From Clostridia bacterium (GTDB taxonomy: Bacteria; Bacillota; Clostridia; Oscillospirales; CAG-272), in NCBI GenBank assembly GCA_017408535.1, contig JAFQUL010000158.1, positions 1 through 13,580 on the forward strand: DNA of 13,580 bases, written 5' to 3'. The position numbers were made by a program, and so were the translations under genes. Of the stretch, positions 1 through 7,621 are shown piece after piece. Position 1 is the first letter of the stretch. Each line of letters begins with the position of its first letter. The notes beneath the pieces are model-generated. The model saw only the letters and a program-made list of their open reading frames with translations. It did no database searches and was not told the origin of the DNA.

Positions 1-9
1 ACAGGAAAA

Positions 10-46
10 GGACAGAGAATTTTTGCGTTCTCTGTCCTCTTTTTTT
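10..46. terminator. Intrinsic terminator, probably bidirectional
   Basis: A perfect 10-bp stem (GGACAGAGAA at 10-19 with TTCTCTGTCC at 28-37, 8-nt loop) is followed on the plus strand by a T-rich run (38-46). On the minus strand it is followed by a shorter TTTT run. It would end a rightward gene lying left of the window, and it sits 45 bp beyond the stop of the leftward XRE regulator, so it can serve both. Confidence 0.8.
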
Positions 47-90
47 GCAAATACCGGCTTAATTAAAGACAACTAATCCACCACACACAA

Positions 91-927
91 TTATTTAAGA
101 TATGGTGTATCTCTACCTCCGCAATAGTATGCAAATATTTCAGGTTTTTCAATTATCTCCCGTGCAAAAATCAATAAAGCGATAAATGAAGGAGTTGGAC
201 TAAAATGATACACTGTTTGTATCTCATCATCCATTTCGATCTGTGTGGAGTATACCATTTTGTATTTTTTTAGTTTACTCAATATTTCTCCTGCTTTTTC
301 ATCGTTTATTCCTAATTTTTTTATAAACAGTGCAGTGGTAAAAGCTTTTTTGTGATCACGTTTGTTCAGATAGACGCAAGTATTCCAAAAATCCTCATCG
401 GAAATATCTTTGAAAAATGAAGGATAATCAATTCCGTTAAAGTATGCATCGTCGGTACTTTGGGGTTCGGGAACTATTAAAAAATATTGTGAACGGTTAG
501 CAATTCCCATTCGGGTAAAGCCGTCATTTTGCATTATTGATGAATAATGCTGTGCATCCGTGCCAATTTCTTTTTCATAATCCTCAATACTGCATTTTTC
601 TATGGAGTCTCCATGGGGCATAAGTGCTCTTTCCATATCCCAGCAATAATTGAAAACAAGTTTAAGGCGTTTGTCTCTTGGAGTATCGAGTATCTTTTTA
701 AGCAATACGTCACTGTAATCTGAAATATTTCGTCCAAATAAAGAATCTATGGAAACAGAAAAGAAATCTGCGATTTTAGGTAAAAGTTCAGTATCAGGGA
801 CTCCACCGTTTTCCCACTTGGAAACGGCTTGTGTGCTTACACCAACGTAATTTGCAAGCTCTTCTTGTTTAATTCCTTTTTCTTTGCGCATAGATGCGAT
901 ATGTTTTCCTATTATTTCAACGCTCAT
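91..927 (-). CDS. XRE-family helix-turn-helix transcriptional regulator
   Basis: This is a 278-residue cytoplasmic DNA-binding protein. Residues about 6-65 form a classic Cro/C1-type HTH, with QEELANYVGVSTQAVSKWEN as the helix-turn-helix core and DFFSVSIDSLFGR closing the domain. The remaining 210 residues are not assignable by eye; the last third (about 165-270) is helical, and KAGEILSKLKKYKMVYST may be a winged-helix-like element. No membrane segment or peptidase motif is visible. The start is supported by AAAGGAGA about 8 nt upstream and by a consensus promoter 45 bp further out. The gene is divergent from the alcohol dehydrogenase operon, so that operon is a plausible target, but nothing proves it. 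The stretch is visibly more AT-rich than the rest of the window, which may mean recent acquisition. The HTH assignment is firm; the ligand and targets are unknown. Confidence 0.88.
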   Translation of the reverse strand: MSVEIIGKHIASMRKEKGIKQEELANYVGVSTQAVSKWENGGVPDTELLPKIADFFSVSIDSLFGRNISDYSDVLLKKILDTPRDKRLKLVFNYCWDMERALMPHGDSIEKCSIEDYEKEIGTDAQHYSSIMQNDGFTRMGIANRSQYFLIVPEPQSTDDAYFNGIDYPSFFKDISDEDFWNTCVYLNKRDHKKAFTTALFIKKLGINDEKAGEILSKLKKYKMVYSTQIEMDDEIQTVYHFSPTPSFIALLIFAREIIEKPEIFAYYCGGRDTPYLK

Positions 928-972
928 AGGTTTTCTCCTTTGAAATATTTGAAAGCGGCTTTCGTTGCATAT

Positions 973-1001
973 ATTATATTACAAACAGTGATTGATTTCA
1001 A
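973..1001 (-). promoter_or_regulatory. Sigma-A promoter of the XRE regulator
   Basis: On the minus strand, TTGAAA (996-1001) and TATAAT (973-978) are separated by exactly 17 bp. Transcription would start near 966, giving a leader of about 40 nt that carries the regulator's AAAGGAGA site. No clear operator repeat is seen here. Confidence 0.7.
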
Positions 1002-1133
1002 TGGAGGCGGTATTGACAAAATCAAACGGGGGTTGAATAAGATAGATCATACTTTAATTAATAACAATCAACAACAAGCATAGCAACCGTGGCTACGCAC
1101 AGCCCACCGCTTTTTGTTTTTTCAAAAAAGATG
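1002..1133. other. Intergenic stretch with an orphan terminator-like hairpin
   Basis: The gap between the regulator and the alcohol dehydrogenase gene (928-1280) holds the two promoters listed separately and this 130-bp middle part. At about 1087-1110 an imperfect GC-rich hairpin is followed by a T-rich run (1111-1122), which looks like a rightward terminator, yet no rightward gene precedes it. A GGAGG at 1003-1007 is followed only by very short reading frames. This could be the tail of a lost gene. I see nothing else here. Confidence 0.3.
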
Positions 1134-1162
1134 TTGACTTTTCATCAAGTTTGTGATATAAT
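1134..1162 (+). promoter_or_regulatory. Sigma-A promoter of the alcohol/aldehyde dehydrogenase operon
   Basis: TTGACT (1134-1139) and a perfect TATAAT (1157-1162) are spaced by 17 bp. The predicted start is near 1169, inside the palindrome at 1168-1185. The untranslated leader to the first ATG would be about 110 nt. Confidence 0.8.
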
Positions 1163-1167
1163 TCGCA

Positions 1168-1185
1168 TTGTTGAATATTCAACAA
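1168..1185. promoter_or_regulatory. Perfect 18-bp palindromic operator candidate
   Basis: TTGTTGAATATTCAACAA reads identically on both strands. It lies 5 bp past the -10 box and covers the expected transcription start, the classic position for a repressor that blocks initiation. Uninterrupted palindromes of this size are often bound by dimeric repressors, including TetR and XRE types. The only regulator in view is the divergent XRE protein. Which protein binds is not shown by the sequence. Confidence 0.6.
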
Positions 1186-1280
1186 GTGTCGAAAAATGTA
1201 ATTTTTCAGGTTTTGAGATTATTGCTGACTTTTTGGGTTAACAATATCGGAAAGTAAACTTTATGGTATAGGATGCAGTT

Positions 1281-2489
1281 ATGTTTATTCTTAAATCCGT
1301 GTTTTGCCGCATTTTCCAGACGGCATTCCGCCTGGCATTACCCCTTCTCCCCTACAGAGAACCGCAGATAGTGAGAAGCTGCTCACAGCTTGACAGAGCA
1401 GTCGAAAAAGAAAAAATTAGGTCTGCACTTATAGTTACCGATAAGGGAATAGTGAATAACGGACTTACAGCTTCACTTGAGAGAACACTTGAGAATTGCG
1501 GTGTCAGTTATTCTGTATATGACGGTACACAGCCCAATCCCACGGTGGATAACGTGGAAGAGGCACTGGAAATTTATCATAAAAATAACTGTAATGCCCT
1601 TATTGCCATAGGTGGCGGCTCCTCAATGGACTGTGCTAAAGCTATCGGTGCAAGAGTGGTATACCCTGATCGTACGGTAGGTCAGATGAAGGGTGTTTTG
1701 AGGATTCTCAGACGGTTGCCCACCCTTATTGCTGTCCCCACTACCGCCGGAACAGGAAGCGAGGTAACACTTGCGGCAATCGTTACCGACAGTAAAAGAA
1801 ATTACAAGTATGCGCTTATGAGCTTCCCTCTTATACCGCATTATGCGGTGCTTGATGCATCGCTTACCTGCCCGTTGCCTCCTCATCTTACCGCTACCAC
1901 GGGAATGGATGCTCTGACTCACGCAACTGAGGCATATATCGGCCGCTCTACCACAAGGAAAACGAGACGGCTTGCTCTTGAAGCGGTAAAGCTGGTGTTT
2001 GAAAATGTGGAATCGGCTTATTCTGACGGGGCGGATATTCGGGCAAGAGAGAATATGCTTACCGCCGCATATAAGGCAGGAGTGGCATTTTCAAAATCTT
2101 ACGTTGGTTATATCCATGCTGTAGCGCATTCACTGGGAGGACAGTACGGAACACCTCACGGACTTGCAAATGCGGTAATAATGCCATACGTGCTTGAGAT
2201 TTACGGCAGCAGTGTTCATAAGAAACTTCTTCGGCTCGGTCTTGCCGCAGGAATATGTTCACCGGAGGATACTCCGGCAGAGGGTGCTGAAAAATTCATC
2301 CGCTCCATTGAGGAACTAAACCGAAGAATGGGTATCCCTGACAGGATCAGCTGTATAAAAGAGGAAGATATTCCTGTTATGGCACGGCACGCGGAAAGGG
2401 AGGCAAACCCTCTTTATCCCGTACCGCGGCTGATGACGGAAAAAGAACTTGAAAATATTTATTATAAAATCGGGGAATTTGCGAAATAA
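1281..2489 (+). CDS. Iron-type (group III) alcohol dehydrogenase
   Basis: This 402-residue protein is an NAD(P)-dependent, metal-containing alcohol dehydrogenase that interconverts an alcohol and an aldehyde. GGGSSMDCAKAIG (111-123) is the nucleotide-binding loop and PTTAGTGSEVT (153-163) the second cofactor motif. The four usual metal ligands are all present: D210 and H214 in GMDALTHATEAY, H279 before AVAHSLGG, and H293 in TPHG. The enzyme should therefore be active. Residues 9-25 are unusually hydrophobic with scattered basic residues, so the N terminus could lie against the membrane; no cleavable signal is evident. The start follows an AGGA at a workable distance. The stop overlaps the aldehyde dehydrogenase start by 1 nt (TAATG), so the two are translationally coupled. 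The neighbours suggest a long-chain fatty aldehyde substrate, but that is inference; short-chain alcohols are equally possible from the sequence alone. Confidence 0.92.
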   Translation: MFILKSVFCRIFQTAFRLALPLLPYREPQIVRSCSQLDRAVEKEKIRSALIVTDKGIVNNGLTASLERTLENCGVSYSVYDGTQPNPTVDNVEEALEIYHKNNCNALIAIGGGSSMDCAKAIGARVVYPDRTVGQMKGVLRILRRLPTLIAVPTTAGTGSEVTLAAIVTDSKRNYKYALMSFPLIPHYAVLDASLTCPLPPHLTATTGMDALTHATEAYIGRSTTRKTRRLALEAVKLVFENVESAYSDGADIRARENMLTAAYKAGVAFSKSYVGYIHAVAHSLGGQYGTPHGLANAVIMPYVLEIYGSSVHKKLLRLGLAAGICSPEDTPAEGAEKFIRSIEELNRRMGIPDRISCIKEEDIPVMARHAEREANPLYPVPRLMTEKELENIYYKIGEFAK

Positions 2490-3871
2490 TGACAAGAGAA
2501 GAAATTGAAAATCTGCTCGTCAGGCAGAGAGCTTTATACTCAAGCGGTACAACTATTCCGGTGGATTTTCGCATAAAGCAGCTAAAGAAGCTTTATTCTG
2601 CAGTAAAAAAATATCAAAGCGAGATCAACGATGCTCTTAGAGAAGATCTCGGTAAAAGTCATTATGAGGGCTTTATGTGTGAGAGCGGTCTGGTGCTGAC
2701 AGAGATCTCATATATGATCCGGCATACCAAAAGCTTTGCAAAGAGAAAGACGGTCTATACTCCGCTTACGCAGTTTGCATCTCATAGCTTTGTTCAGCCG
2801 GTCCCCCGGGGTAATACCCTTATTATGAGCCCCTGGAATTATCCGTTTCTTCTGGCCGTTGATCCGCTGGCAGATGCGATAGCCGCAGGTAACACGGTAA
2901 TACTGAAGCCCAGTGCATATTCTCCCGCAACGGGGAAGATCGTTGAAAAAATAGTAAAGGAGTGCTTTCCCCCTGAGTACGTTGCAGTGGTAACCGGCGG
3001 CAGAGAGGAAAACGCGGCACTGCTGGATATGAAGTTCGACTTCGTGTTCTTTACCGGCAGCCGTTCTGTGGGCAAGGAGGTGCTGCGTCATACCGCAGAG
3101 CATCTGACCCCGGCAGTTCTGGAGCTTGGAGGTAAAAGCCCCTGTATCGTGGATGAAAGCGCAAATATCAAGCTGGCGGCGAAACGTATTGTTTTCGGGA
3201 AATTTCTCAACTGCGGTCAGACCTGTGTCGCTCCGGACTATATTCTCTGTGAGAAATCGGTAAAGGATAGCTTTTTGTCCGAGGTATTAAAGCAGATAAA
3301 GCTCCAATACGGGGAAAAACCTCTTGAAAATAAAAATTACGGTAAGATAATAAACGAAAAGCATTTTAACCGTCTTTGTTCTCTGATAGACCGGAATAAG
3401 GTGGTGCTCGGCGGAGAGACGGACAAAGCCGCTTGCCGTATCGCACCTACCGTTATGGATAACGTTACCTACAGTGACGCCGTAATGGGGGAGGAGATCT
3501 TCGGCCCCATTCTGCCGATACTTACCTATGACGATTTTGACGGGCTTATCTCAGAGCTTAAAGGTATGGAGAAGCCGTTGGCTCTTTATATATTCTCAAG
3601 TGATAAAAGACATATCGACCGTGTCACAAAAGAGCTCAGCTACGGAGGCGGATGCGTAAATGACGTAGTCATACATCTTGCCACCAGCAGTATGGGATTT
3701 GGGGGTGTAGGCGAGAGCGGTATGGGGTGCTATCACGGCAAAGACGGATTCGGAGCATTTTCGCATTATAAATCCATCGTTGATAAAAAGACATGGATGG
3801 ATCTTCCCATGCGTTACAGCCCTTATAGAAGTAAACTTTACGAAAAACTTCTGCGTATCTTTCTAAGATGA
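2489..3871 (+). CDS. Aldehyde dehydrogenase, class 3 (fatty aldehyde type)
   Basis: This 460-residue NAD(P)-dependent enzyme would oxidise an aldehyde to its acid. Its length fits the class 3 (ALDH3-like) group better than the roughly 490-residue classes. Visible catalytic elements are N117 in MSPWNYPF, K140 in ILKPSAYSP, the FFTGS cofactor loop (187-191), the general base E212 in LELGGKSP, and the nucleophile C246 in NCGQTCVAPDY. The GEEIFGPILPI and SSMGFGGVGESGMG motifs are intact. The C-terminal signature DLPMRYSPY is typical of class 3 and is followed by a basic, amphipathic tail (KLYEKLLRIFLR) that could touch the membrane, as the C-terminal region does in mammalian fatty aldehyde dehydrogenase. 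The start overlaps the alcohol dehydrogenase stop. A lysoplasmalogenase-like gene follows 18 bp later, which favours a fatty aldehyde substrate. Confidence 0.93.
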   Translation: MTREEIENLLVRQRALYSSGTTIPVDFRIKQLKKLYSAVKKYQSEINDALREDLGKSHYEGFMCESGLVLTEISYMIRHTKSFAKRKTVYTPLTQFASHSFVQPVPRGNTLIMSPWNYPFLLAVDPLADAIAAGNTVILKPSAYSPATGKIVEKIVKECFPPEYVAVVTGGREENAALLDMKFDFVFFTGSRSVGKEVLRHTAEHLTPAVLELGGKSPCIVDESANIKLAAKRIVFGKFLNCGQTCVAPDYILCEKSVKDSFLSEVLKQIKLQYGEKPLENKNYGKIINEKHFNRLCSLIDRNKVVLGGETDKAACRIAPTVMDNVTYSDAVMGEEIFGPILPILTYDDFDGLISELKGMEKPLALYIFSSDKRHIDRVTKELSYGGGCVNDVVIHLATSSMGFGGVGESGMGCYHGKDGFGAFSHYKSIVDKKTWMDLPMRYSPYRSKLYEKLLRIFLR

Positions 3872-3889
3872 TCTTGAAAGGATAAAACA

Positions 3890-4588
3890 ATGAATAAGAC
3901 CTCACAAAAAACGGTGCTTAGTGTAAATATTATCATAATTGCTTTGGTATTCGTACTGAATTATTTTTATCAGGCAAGCGGATTTGACTTTACTTTGAAA
4001 TGCATCTGCAGCGGCGGTTTTGCTCTTCTGGGACTCATTAATCTCGGATACGGTGTGACCGCCAAAAGAGGGAGACTCAGTTTCTTTGTCTGTATGGCCA
4101 CAGGACTTTTGCTTGCGATGCTGGGGGATGTTCTGATAAAATTCGATTTTATTACCGGTGCCGTTACATTTGCGATAGGTCATATATTCTTTATAGCGGC
4201 TTACTGTTTTCTCTGGGGAATCGAGAAGCTTGATGTTATCTACAGCGGAGCATTGTTTATAGGAACATTTATTTTTCTTGAGTTCTGTCCGCTGCTCTCG
4301 TTCAGCTCCCCGGCATTCAAGTGGGTATGTATTGCCTATGCCCTTATCATTTCTGTTATGCTGGGCAAGGCAGCCGGGAATTTTACCCGTACAAGGACTG
4401 CTCTTACCCTGTCGATAGCTATTGCAAGCGCATTGTTCTTCTTCTCCGACCTTATGCTGGTATTAGACAGATTTATAGGCCTTTGGGACTGGACGGCCAA
4501 CGCATGCATGGGCACCTATTATCCTGCCCTTTGCCTGCTTGCGTTTTCTATGCTTCTGTGCAGCTTTGAGAAAAGTTCTGCTAAATAA
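3890..4588 (+). CDS. YhhN/TMEM86-family membrane protein, probable lysoplasmalogenase
   Basis: This 232-residue protein is almost entirely hydrophobic, with about eight membrane segments. It carries the pattern of the YhhN/TMEM86 family: GLLLAMLGDVLI (72-83, D80), GHIFFIAAY (97-105, H98), ALFFFSDLMLVLD (181-193, D187) and a late TYYPALCLLAF. Characterised members (mammalian TMEM86B and a Legionella YhhN protein) hydrolyse the vinyl-ether bond of lysoplasmalogens, giving a fatty aldehyde and a glycerophospho-alcohol. The start is supported by GAAAGGAT just upstream. It is the last gene before a strong terminator and lies 18 bp after an aldehyde dehydrogenase. Making a fatty aldehyde beside enzymes that oxidise and reduce aldehydes is chemically coherent. 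Family assignment is by motif reading; substrate is inferred. Confidence 0.78.
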   Translation: MNKTSQKTVLSVNIIIIALVFVLNYFYQASGFDFTLKCICSGGFALLGLINLGYGVTAKRGRLSFFVCMATGLLLAMLGDVLIKFDFITGAVTFAIGHIFFIAAYCFLWGIEKLDVIYSGALFIGTFIFLEFCPLLSFSSPAFKWVCIAYALIISVMLGKAAGNFTRTRTALTLSIAIASALFFFSDLMLVLDRFIGLWDWTANACMGTYYPALCLLAFSMLLCSFEKSSAK

Positions 4589-4609
4589 TATTCCTCCATC
4601 TGAACCAAA

Positions 4610-4645
4610 AACAAGGTAACGTCATTTGCCGTTACCTTGTTTTTT
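4610..4645. terminator. Strong intrinsic terminator between convergent operons
   Basis: A perfect 12-bp stem (AACAAGGTAACG at 4610-4621 with CGTTACCTTGTT at 4630-4641) encloses an 8-nt loop and is followed by a T run. The left arm is preceded by an A run, so it also works leftward. It separates the lysoplasmalogenase gene from the converging peptidase gene. Confidence 0.92.
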
Positions 4646-4681
4646 ATAAACTGTTTATTATGTCCGAAGACGGTGCTAAAA

Positions 4682-5509
4682 CTATTCTATCGGCTTTTCG
4701 AGAATAACCACGGCCTGCATATACTGTGACTTGTATGCTGCTTCTACCTTATCGGGAGCGTAACCGTCAAAACCGTACAGCGGGTCTGAAAATATATATC
4801 TGATCGGTGAATATCCAGACAGCACCGTACAGTGGGAATATTCAAGCCAGGAATATTTGGTACCGTTAATATTCCAGGTAGTTGCAACGGGTGACTTGCT
4901 CATATTAAGGGTAGTCCACATTATGACGGGGATTCCGTCGGCTATGTATTCCTTAAGCTCAGAGAGCGGTGTGCCGGTGAGATTTACCGCATAATAACCG
5001 GCACCGTTATCTTCAAAGAATTTATTGGCGCATCTGGTTATTACGGGAGCCAGACACCCGAAAGCAGTTCCCGTTTTGTTTGACGTGGGGTCACCTACGT
5101 ATGCTACGTCCGGAGCTGTCTTGCCTACCTCTCCGCAGGGAAGATAGTCTCGGGCCAATTCGTTTTTATCAACATCGAATCCGAGGTAGTTCAGCACGGT
5201 TGCAAGAGCTACGATCTCGCACCCGTTCGGTAGCTCGGGCAACTGCATTATCGGTTCTACTAGCAGAATCTTGCTTTTCGGAATCTCGTCTGAGGGGGAC
5301 TCGTCCCTTACATCTGTCGGGTCGGAGCTGACCGGGGGAGCTGTCGTTACGTCCGGGGGCGGAATGGAGGTAGTGTCTTCTTCCTTTGCTGACAGGGTGG
5401 GTACATCGTTTTTAGCGAGTCCCGCAGCAAACAGTACCAGTATTACCGAAAGGCCAAGACAAACGGCGGATATTATCATAAAGATTAGGGAAGATCTGCC
5501 CTTTAGCAT
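4682..5509 (-). CDS. Membrane-anchored C39-like cysteine peptidase
   Basis: This 275-residue protein has one N-terminal membrane segment (about 8-31) with a basic residue before it, then a Pro/Thr/Ser/Asp-rich linker (about 35-79), then a peptidase domain. In that domain PELPNGCEIVALATVLNYLG (91-110) carries the likely nucleophile C97. H226 in EYSHCTVL and D242 in FSDPLYG complete a Cys-His-Asp set of the Peptidase_C39_2 type. The anchor and spacer place the domain outside the membrane, where it could cleave a peptide or act on wall-linked protein. The substrate is unknown; this group differs from bacteriocin ABC-exporter C39 domains in being free-standing. The start has AAAGGAGA 8 nt upstream. 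It lies 23 bp behind the large membrane protein and is surely co-transcribed with it. Confidence 0.8.
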   Translation of the reverse strand: MLKGRSSLIFMIISAVCLGLSVILVLFAAGLAKNDVPTLSAKEEDTTSIPPPDVTTAPPVSSDPTDVRDESPSDEIPKSKILLVEPIMQLPELPNGCEIVALATVLNYLGFDVDKNELARDYLPCGEVGKTAPDVAYVGDPTSNKTGTAFGCLAPVITRCANKFFEDNGAGYYAVNLTGTPLSELKEYIADGIPVIMWTTLNMSKSPVATTWNINGTKYSWLEYSHCTVLSGYSPIRYIFSDPLYGFDGYAPDKVEAAYKSQYMQAVVILEKPIE

Positions 5510-5532
5510 ACAGAGGTTCTCCTTTTACGGTG

Positions 5533-7434
5533 TCAGATATAGTGAATAACGGTTGAGAGCATATAAAATGCAAACGGCAGCATTCCAATGGAGTAAACGC
5601 AGTCACGGAGACGGCGGCTGTTACTGTCTGTGTCATATTTTACTCCGTTGTCACCCAGCACGAAAAGAAGGGGAAGGAGCATGGGTATGAAATAACAGCC
5701 GAGAATACCTGCCGGAGAAAGAAGATCGAGACCGCTTCCGATATATTCTCCTCCCAGGGCGAAGATTCCGGTGAGAGCGCCGCATATGAGAAGTATTATT
5801 TTGGACCTACGTGAGAATTTGTTTTTAAGATTACGGTCAAGGACCGCCGCAATAAAGGTCAGAAACATAATGACGAGAGAAGACAAGCCACCGCTGATAA
5901 CTGCACCGTCAGAGGTTACCCTCTTACCGAAGATAGAGAGCACGGTTTCTGACGAGGTCTCCTTTATCTCGTAGAAGAACTTTCTGAAAAATCCCGTGGG
6001 GTCTGTGGTTATCTGATGAGCAAATCTTATTGATGAGGGATCTGCCGAGCAGAATACCGCCATTCTTGTAATTCCGAGAGAAAGGGGAAGAACCAATGTG
6101 CCGATAACCGCAAGAATAAAGGCGGTCACAGAGGAGAATTTCCTTCGGCAAAGAACAATAAGAGAGAGAAGAACAACCGGCAGTGTGACGATGCTTGAAA
6201 CTGCCGTGAGTAGGGAGACAACAGAGAGGGCCGTCAGCTTGCCGGGGGATACGATATCCTCCGAATCCTTTATATTCATGATCATAGCGAACAGCAAGAA
6301 GGAGAGCAGAAGCGGTATTCCGAAGGACGAAACTGTACAAAGAAGTGATATGACCGCAGGATTGAGACAAATGACGAAGAATACACGCTTACCCCAGGGA
6401 AGGATCTTTATAGTTACGAAAAGCAGGATGACAGCGAATAACACGCTGGCCATACGAGCAAAATAGAATATGAAAGCCGGGTTATCTGTAAACAGCTTGG
6501 CAACAGTGATGCCGAGAGCGGCAGGAGCAAAGGATAAAACCGACACCTTATCCGTGCTCCTTGCAGGAACCCATATTCTTTCTCCGCTACCCTCACCGTC
6601 TCTGAGACTGCTGACAGTTGAGGTATAATTCGATGTGCCGGAAAGAAGCACCTCAAAGCTGTCGGGAATAGAGAATACCGCTGAAGCCTCACTGCTTCTG
6701 GCAGATGAGGTGGTAAAAAAACTGCCGTCAGACAGAGCATAGGCCGCAGGGAAAGCGCTTTCTTCCTCTACGCCTGCCCCAAGAGGGATTATCAGCATTC
6801 CAAGGGCGAGAAAAGCACATACTGAAACGATAAAAGCGTTTTCTCTGCCAAGGGAAAGGGAATTTATGAGGATATATACGGCAAGTATAAGCACTGATAT
6901 TCCGACAAGGAAGGTCATGAACAGCACGATGGCGATGCGGTTTGAATAGATGGGGGAAACAGACAGGGAACAGTCTGTTTGACGGTCGTTAATGACAGCT
7001 GTTTCCTCTCCGCCGATAAAGTACAGGGGAGACGGCGCATCTATACCGTCTGAGTTTATTATAAGAGAATACAGTCCCTCCTCACCGCCGAAAAAGCTTG
7101 AAAAGGTAATGTCGGCAGGTGCGGAATAGTCGTTTGAGGAATCAAAGGTTTTTGAGACCAGCTCCTTACCTCTGGGAGAAACTATGGCTACGGTCAGACT
7201 TTTGTCCTTTGACGCGGGGGGCATAAGCCTGATAGTTACTCCGCAGAAATTATCGTCTGCGCTTATTACCTGTGTGAGAGTATAGCTGTCTGTGTAGTCA
7301 AATGCATCGGTAGCCAGAGGCAGCTCTGTCTTTATATAATTTTTCCCGGTGGCAAAAAAAGCGTTTGAAAATATGATGGCTGATATAACAACAATAAACA
7401 AAAACAGAAGGTATTTAAGATGTCTCTTCTTCAA
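5533..7434 (-). CDS. Large multi-pass membrane protein, DUF2142-like
   Basis: This 633-residue protein has a membrane segment at about 7-26, a soluble extracytoplasmic domain of beta-rich character (about 35-160), then many membrane segments from about 167 to the end. The region 222-300 and FARMASVLFAVILLF through LPWGKRVFFVICLNPAV (326-360) follow the layout of DUF2142, thought to be GT-C-like enzymes that use polyprenyl-linked sugars at the cell surface. The usual family 'DE..H' segment appears here as EEESAF (223-228), lacking the histidine, so catalysis by the standard mechanism is uncertain. The start is TTG: AAGGAGG lies 9 nt upstream, whereas the nearby ATG is only 2 nt from it and opens just 8 codons in another frame. 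It leads a two-gene operon with the peptidase and is divergent from a polyprenyl-phosphate-type glycosyltransferase, which fits surface glycan work. Assignment is by pattern only. Confidence 0.6.
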   Translation of the reverse strand: MKKRHLKYLLFLFIVVISAIIFSNAFFATGKNYIKTELPLATDAFDYTDSYTLTQVISADDNFCGVTIRLMPPASKDKSLTVAIVSPRGKELVSKTFDSSNDYSAPADITFSSFFGGEEGLYSLIINSDGIDAPSPLYFIGGEETAVINDRQTDCSLSVSPIYSNRIAIVLFMTFLVGISVLILAVYILINSLSLGRENAFIVSVCAFLALGMLIIPLGAGVEEESAFPAAYALSDGSFFTTSSARSSEASAVFSIPDSFEVLLSGTSNYTSTVSSLRDGEGSGERIWVPARSTDKVSVLSFAPAALGITVAKLFTDNPAFIFYFARMASVLFAVILLFVTIKILPWGKRVFFVICLNPAVISLLCTVSSFGIPLLLSFLLFAMIMNIKDSEDIVSPGKLTALSVVSLLTAVSSIVTLPVVLLSLIVLCRRKFSSVTAFILAVIGTLVLPLSLGITRMAVFCSADPSSIRFAHQITTDPTGFFRKFFYEIKETSSETVLSIFGKRVTSDGAVISGGLSSLVIMFLTFIAAVLDRNLKNKFSRRSKIILLICGALTGIFALGGEYIGSGLDLLSPAGILGCYFIPMLLPLLFVLGDNGVKYDTDSNSRRLRDCVYSIGMLPFAFYMLSTVIHYI

Positions 7435-7443
7435 AATTCATTA

Positions 7444-7450
7444 CCTCCTT
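7444..7450 (-). promoter_or_regulatory. Ribosome binding site selecting a TTG start
   Basis: AAGGAGG on the minus strand lies 9 nt from TTG (7432-7434), the first codon of the membrane protein. The intervening ATG (out of frame) is too close to be used efficiently and reads only MNFEEETS before a stop. Confidence 0.75.
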
Positions 7451-7494
7451 ATACATAGTGTTAATATAGTACACTAAAACTTCATTCATTATGT

Positions 7495-7523
7495 ATTATA
7501 ACATGATAACGTTTTTTCGTCAA
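7495..7523 (-). promoter_or_regulatory. Promoter of the membrane protein/peptidase operon
   Basis: On the minus strand, TTGACG (7518-7523) and TATAAT (7495-7500) are 17 bp apart, with a TG extension (TGTTATAAT) before the -10 box. Transcription would start near 7488. The back-to-back promoter for the glycosyltransferase begins only about 30 bp away. Confidence 0.8.
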
Positions 7524-7553
7524 TAAGACCTTGTAAACTAAGAAACAAACTCG

Positions 7554-7583
7554 TTGACATAGTACGCCGTGCTGTGGTATAAT
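7554..7583 (+). promoter_or_regulatory. Promoter of the glycosyltransferase operon
   Basis: TTGACA (7554-7559) and TATAAT (7578-7583) are 18 bp apart, with an extended TGG before the -10 box. The expected start is near 7590, leaving about 45 nt before the ATA start codon. Both elements are perfect consensus, which suggests strong transcription. Confidence 0.82.
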
Positions 7584-7621
7584 TAAGGGAAACCGGTATG
7601 ACCTCAGGAACGGCTACAGAG

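Noticed and set aside
829..1083. Rightward 84-codon frame overlapping the XRE gene start
   Set aside because: Its first part is the antisense of the HTH coding region, it has no ribosome site or domain, and the minus-strand promoter lies inside it.
1191..1207. Small A/T hairpin GAAAAAT-GTA-ATTTTTC in the leader of the alcohol dehydrogenase operon
   Set aside because: Seven weak pairs, no T run and no known riboswitch pattern; chance is likely in AT-rich sequence.
7456..7476. Six-bp inverted repeat (TAGTGT/ACACTA) in the leader of the membrane protein operon
   Set aside because: Too short and A/T-rich to call an operator or regulatory hairpin without comparison to relatives.
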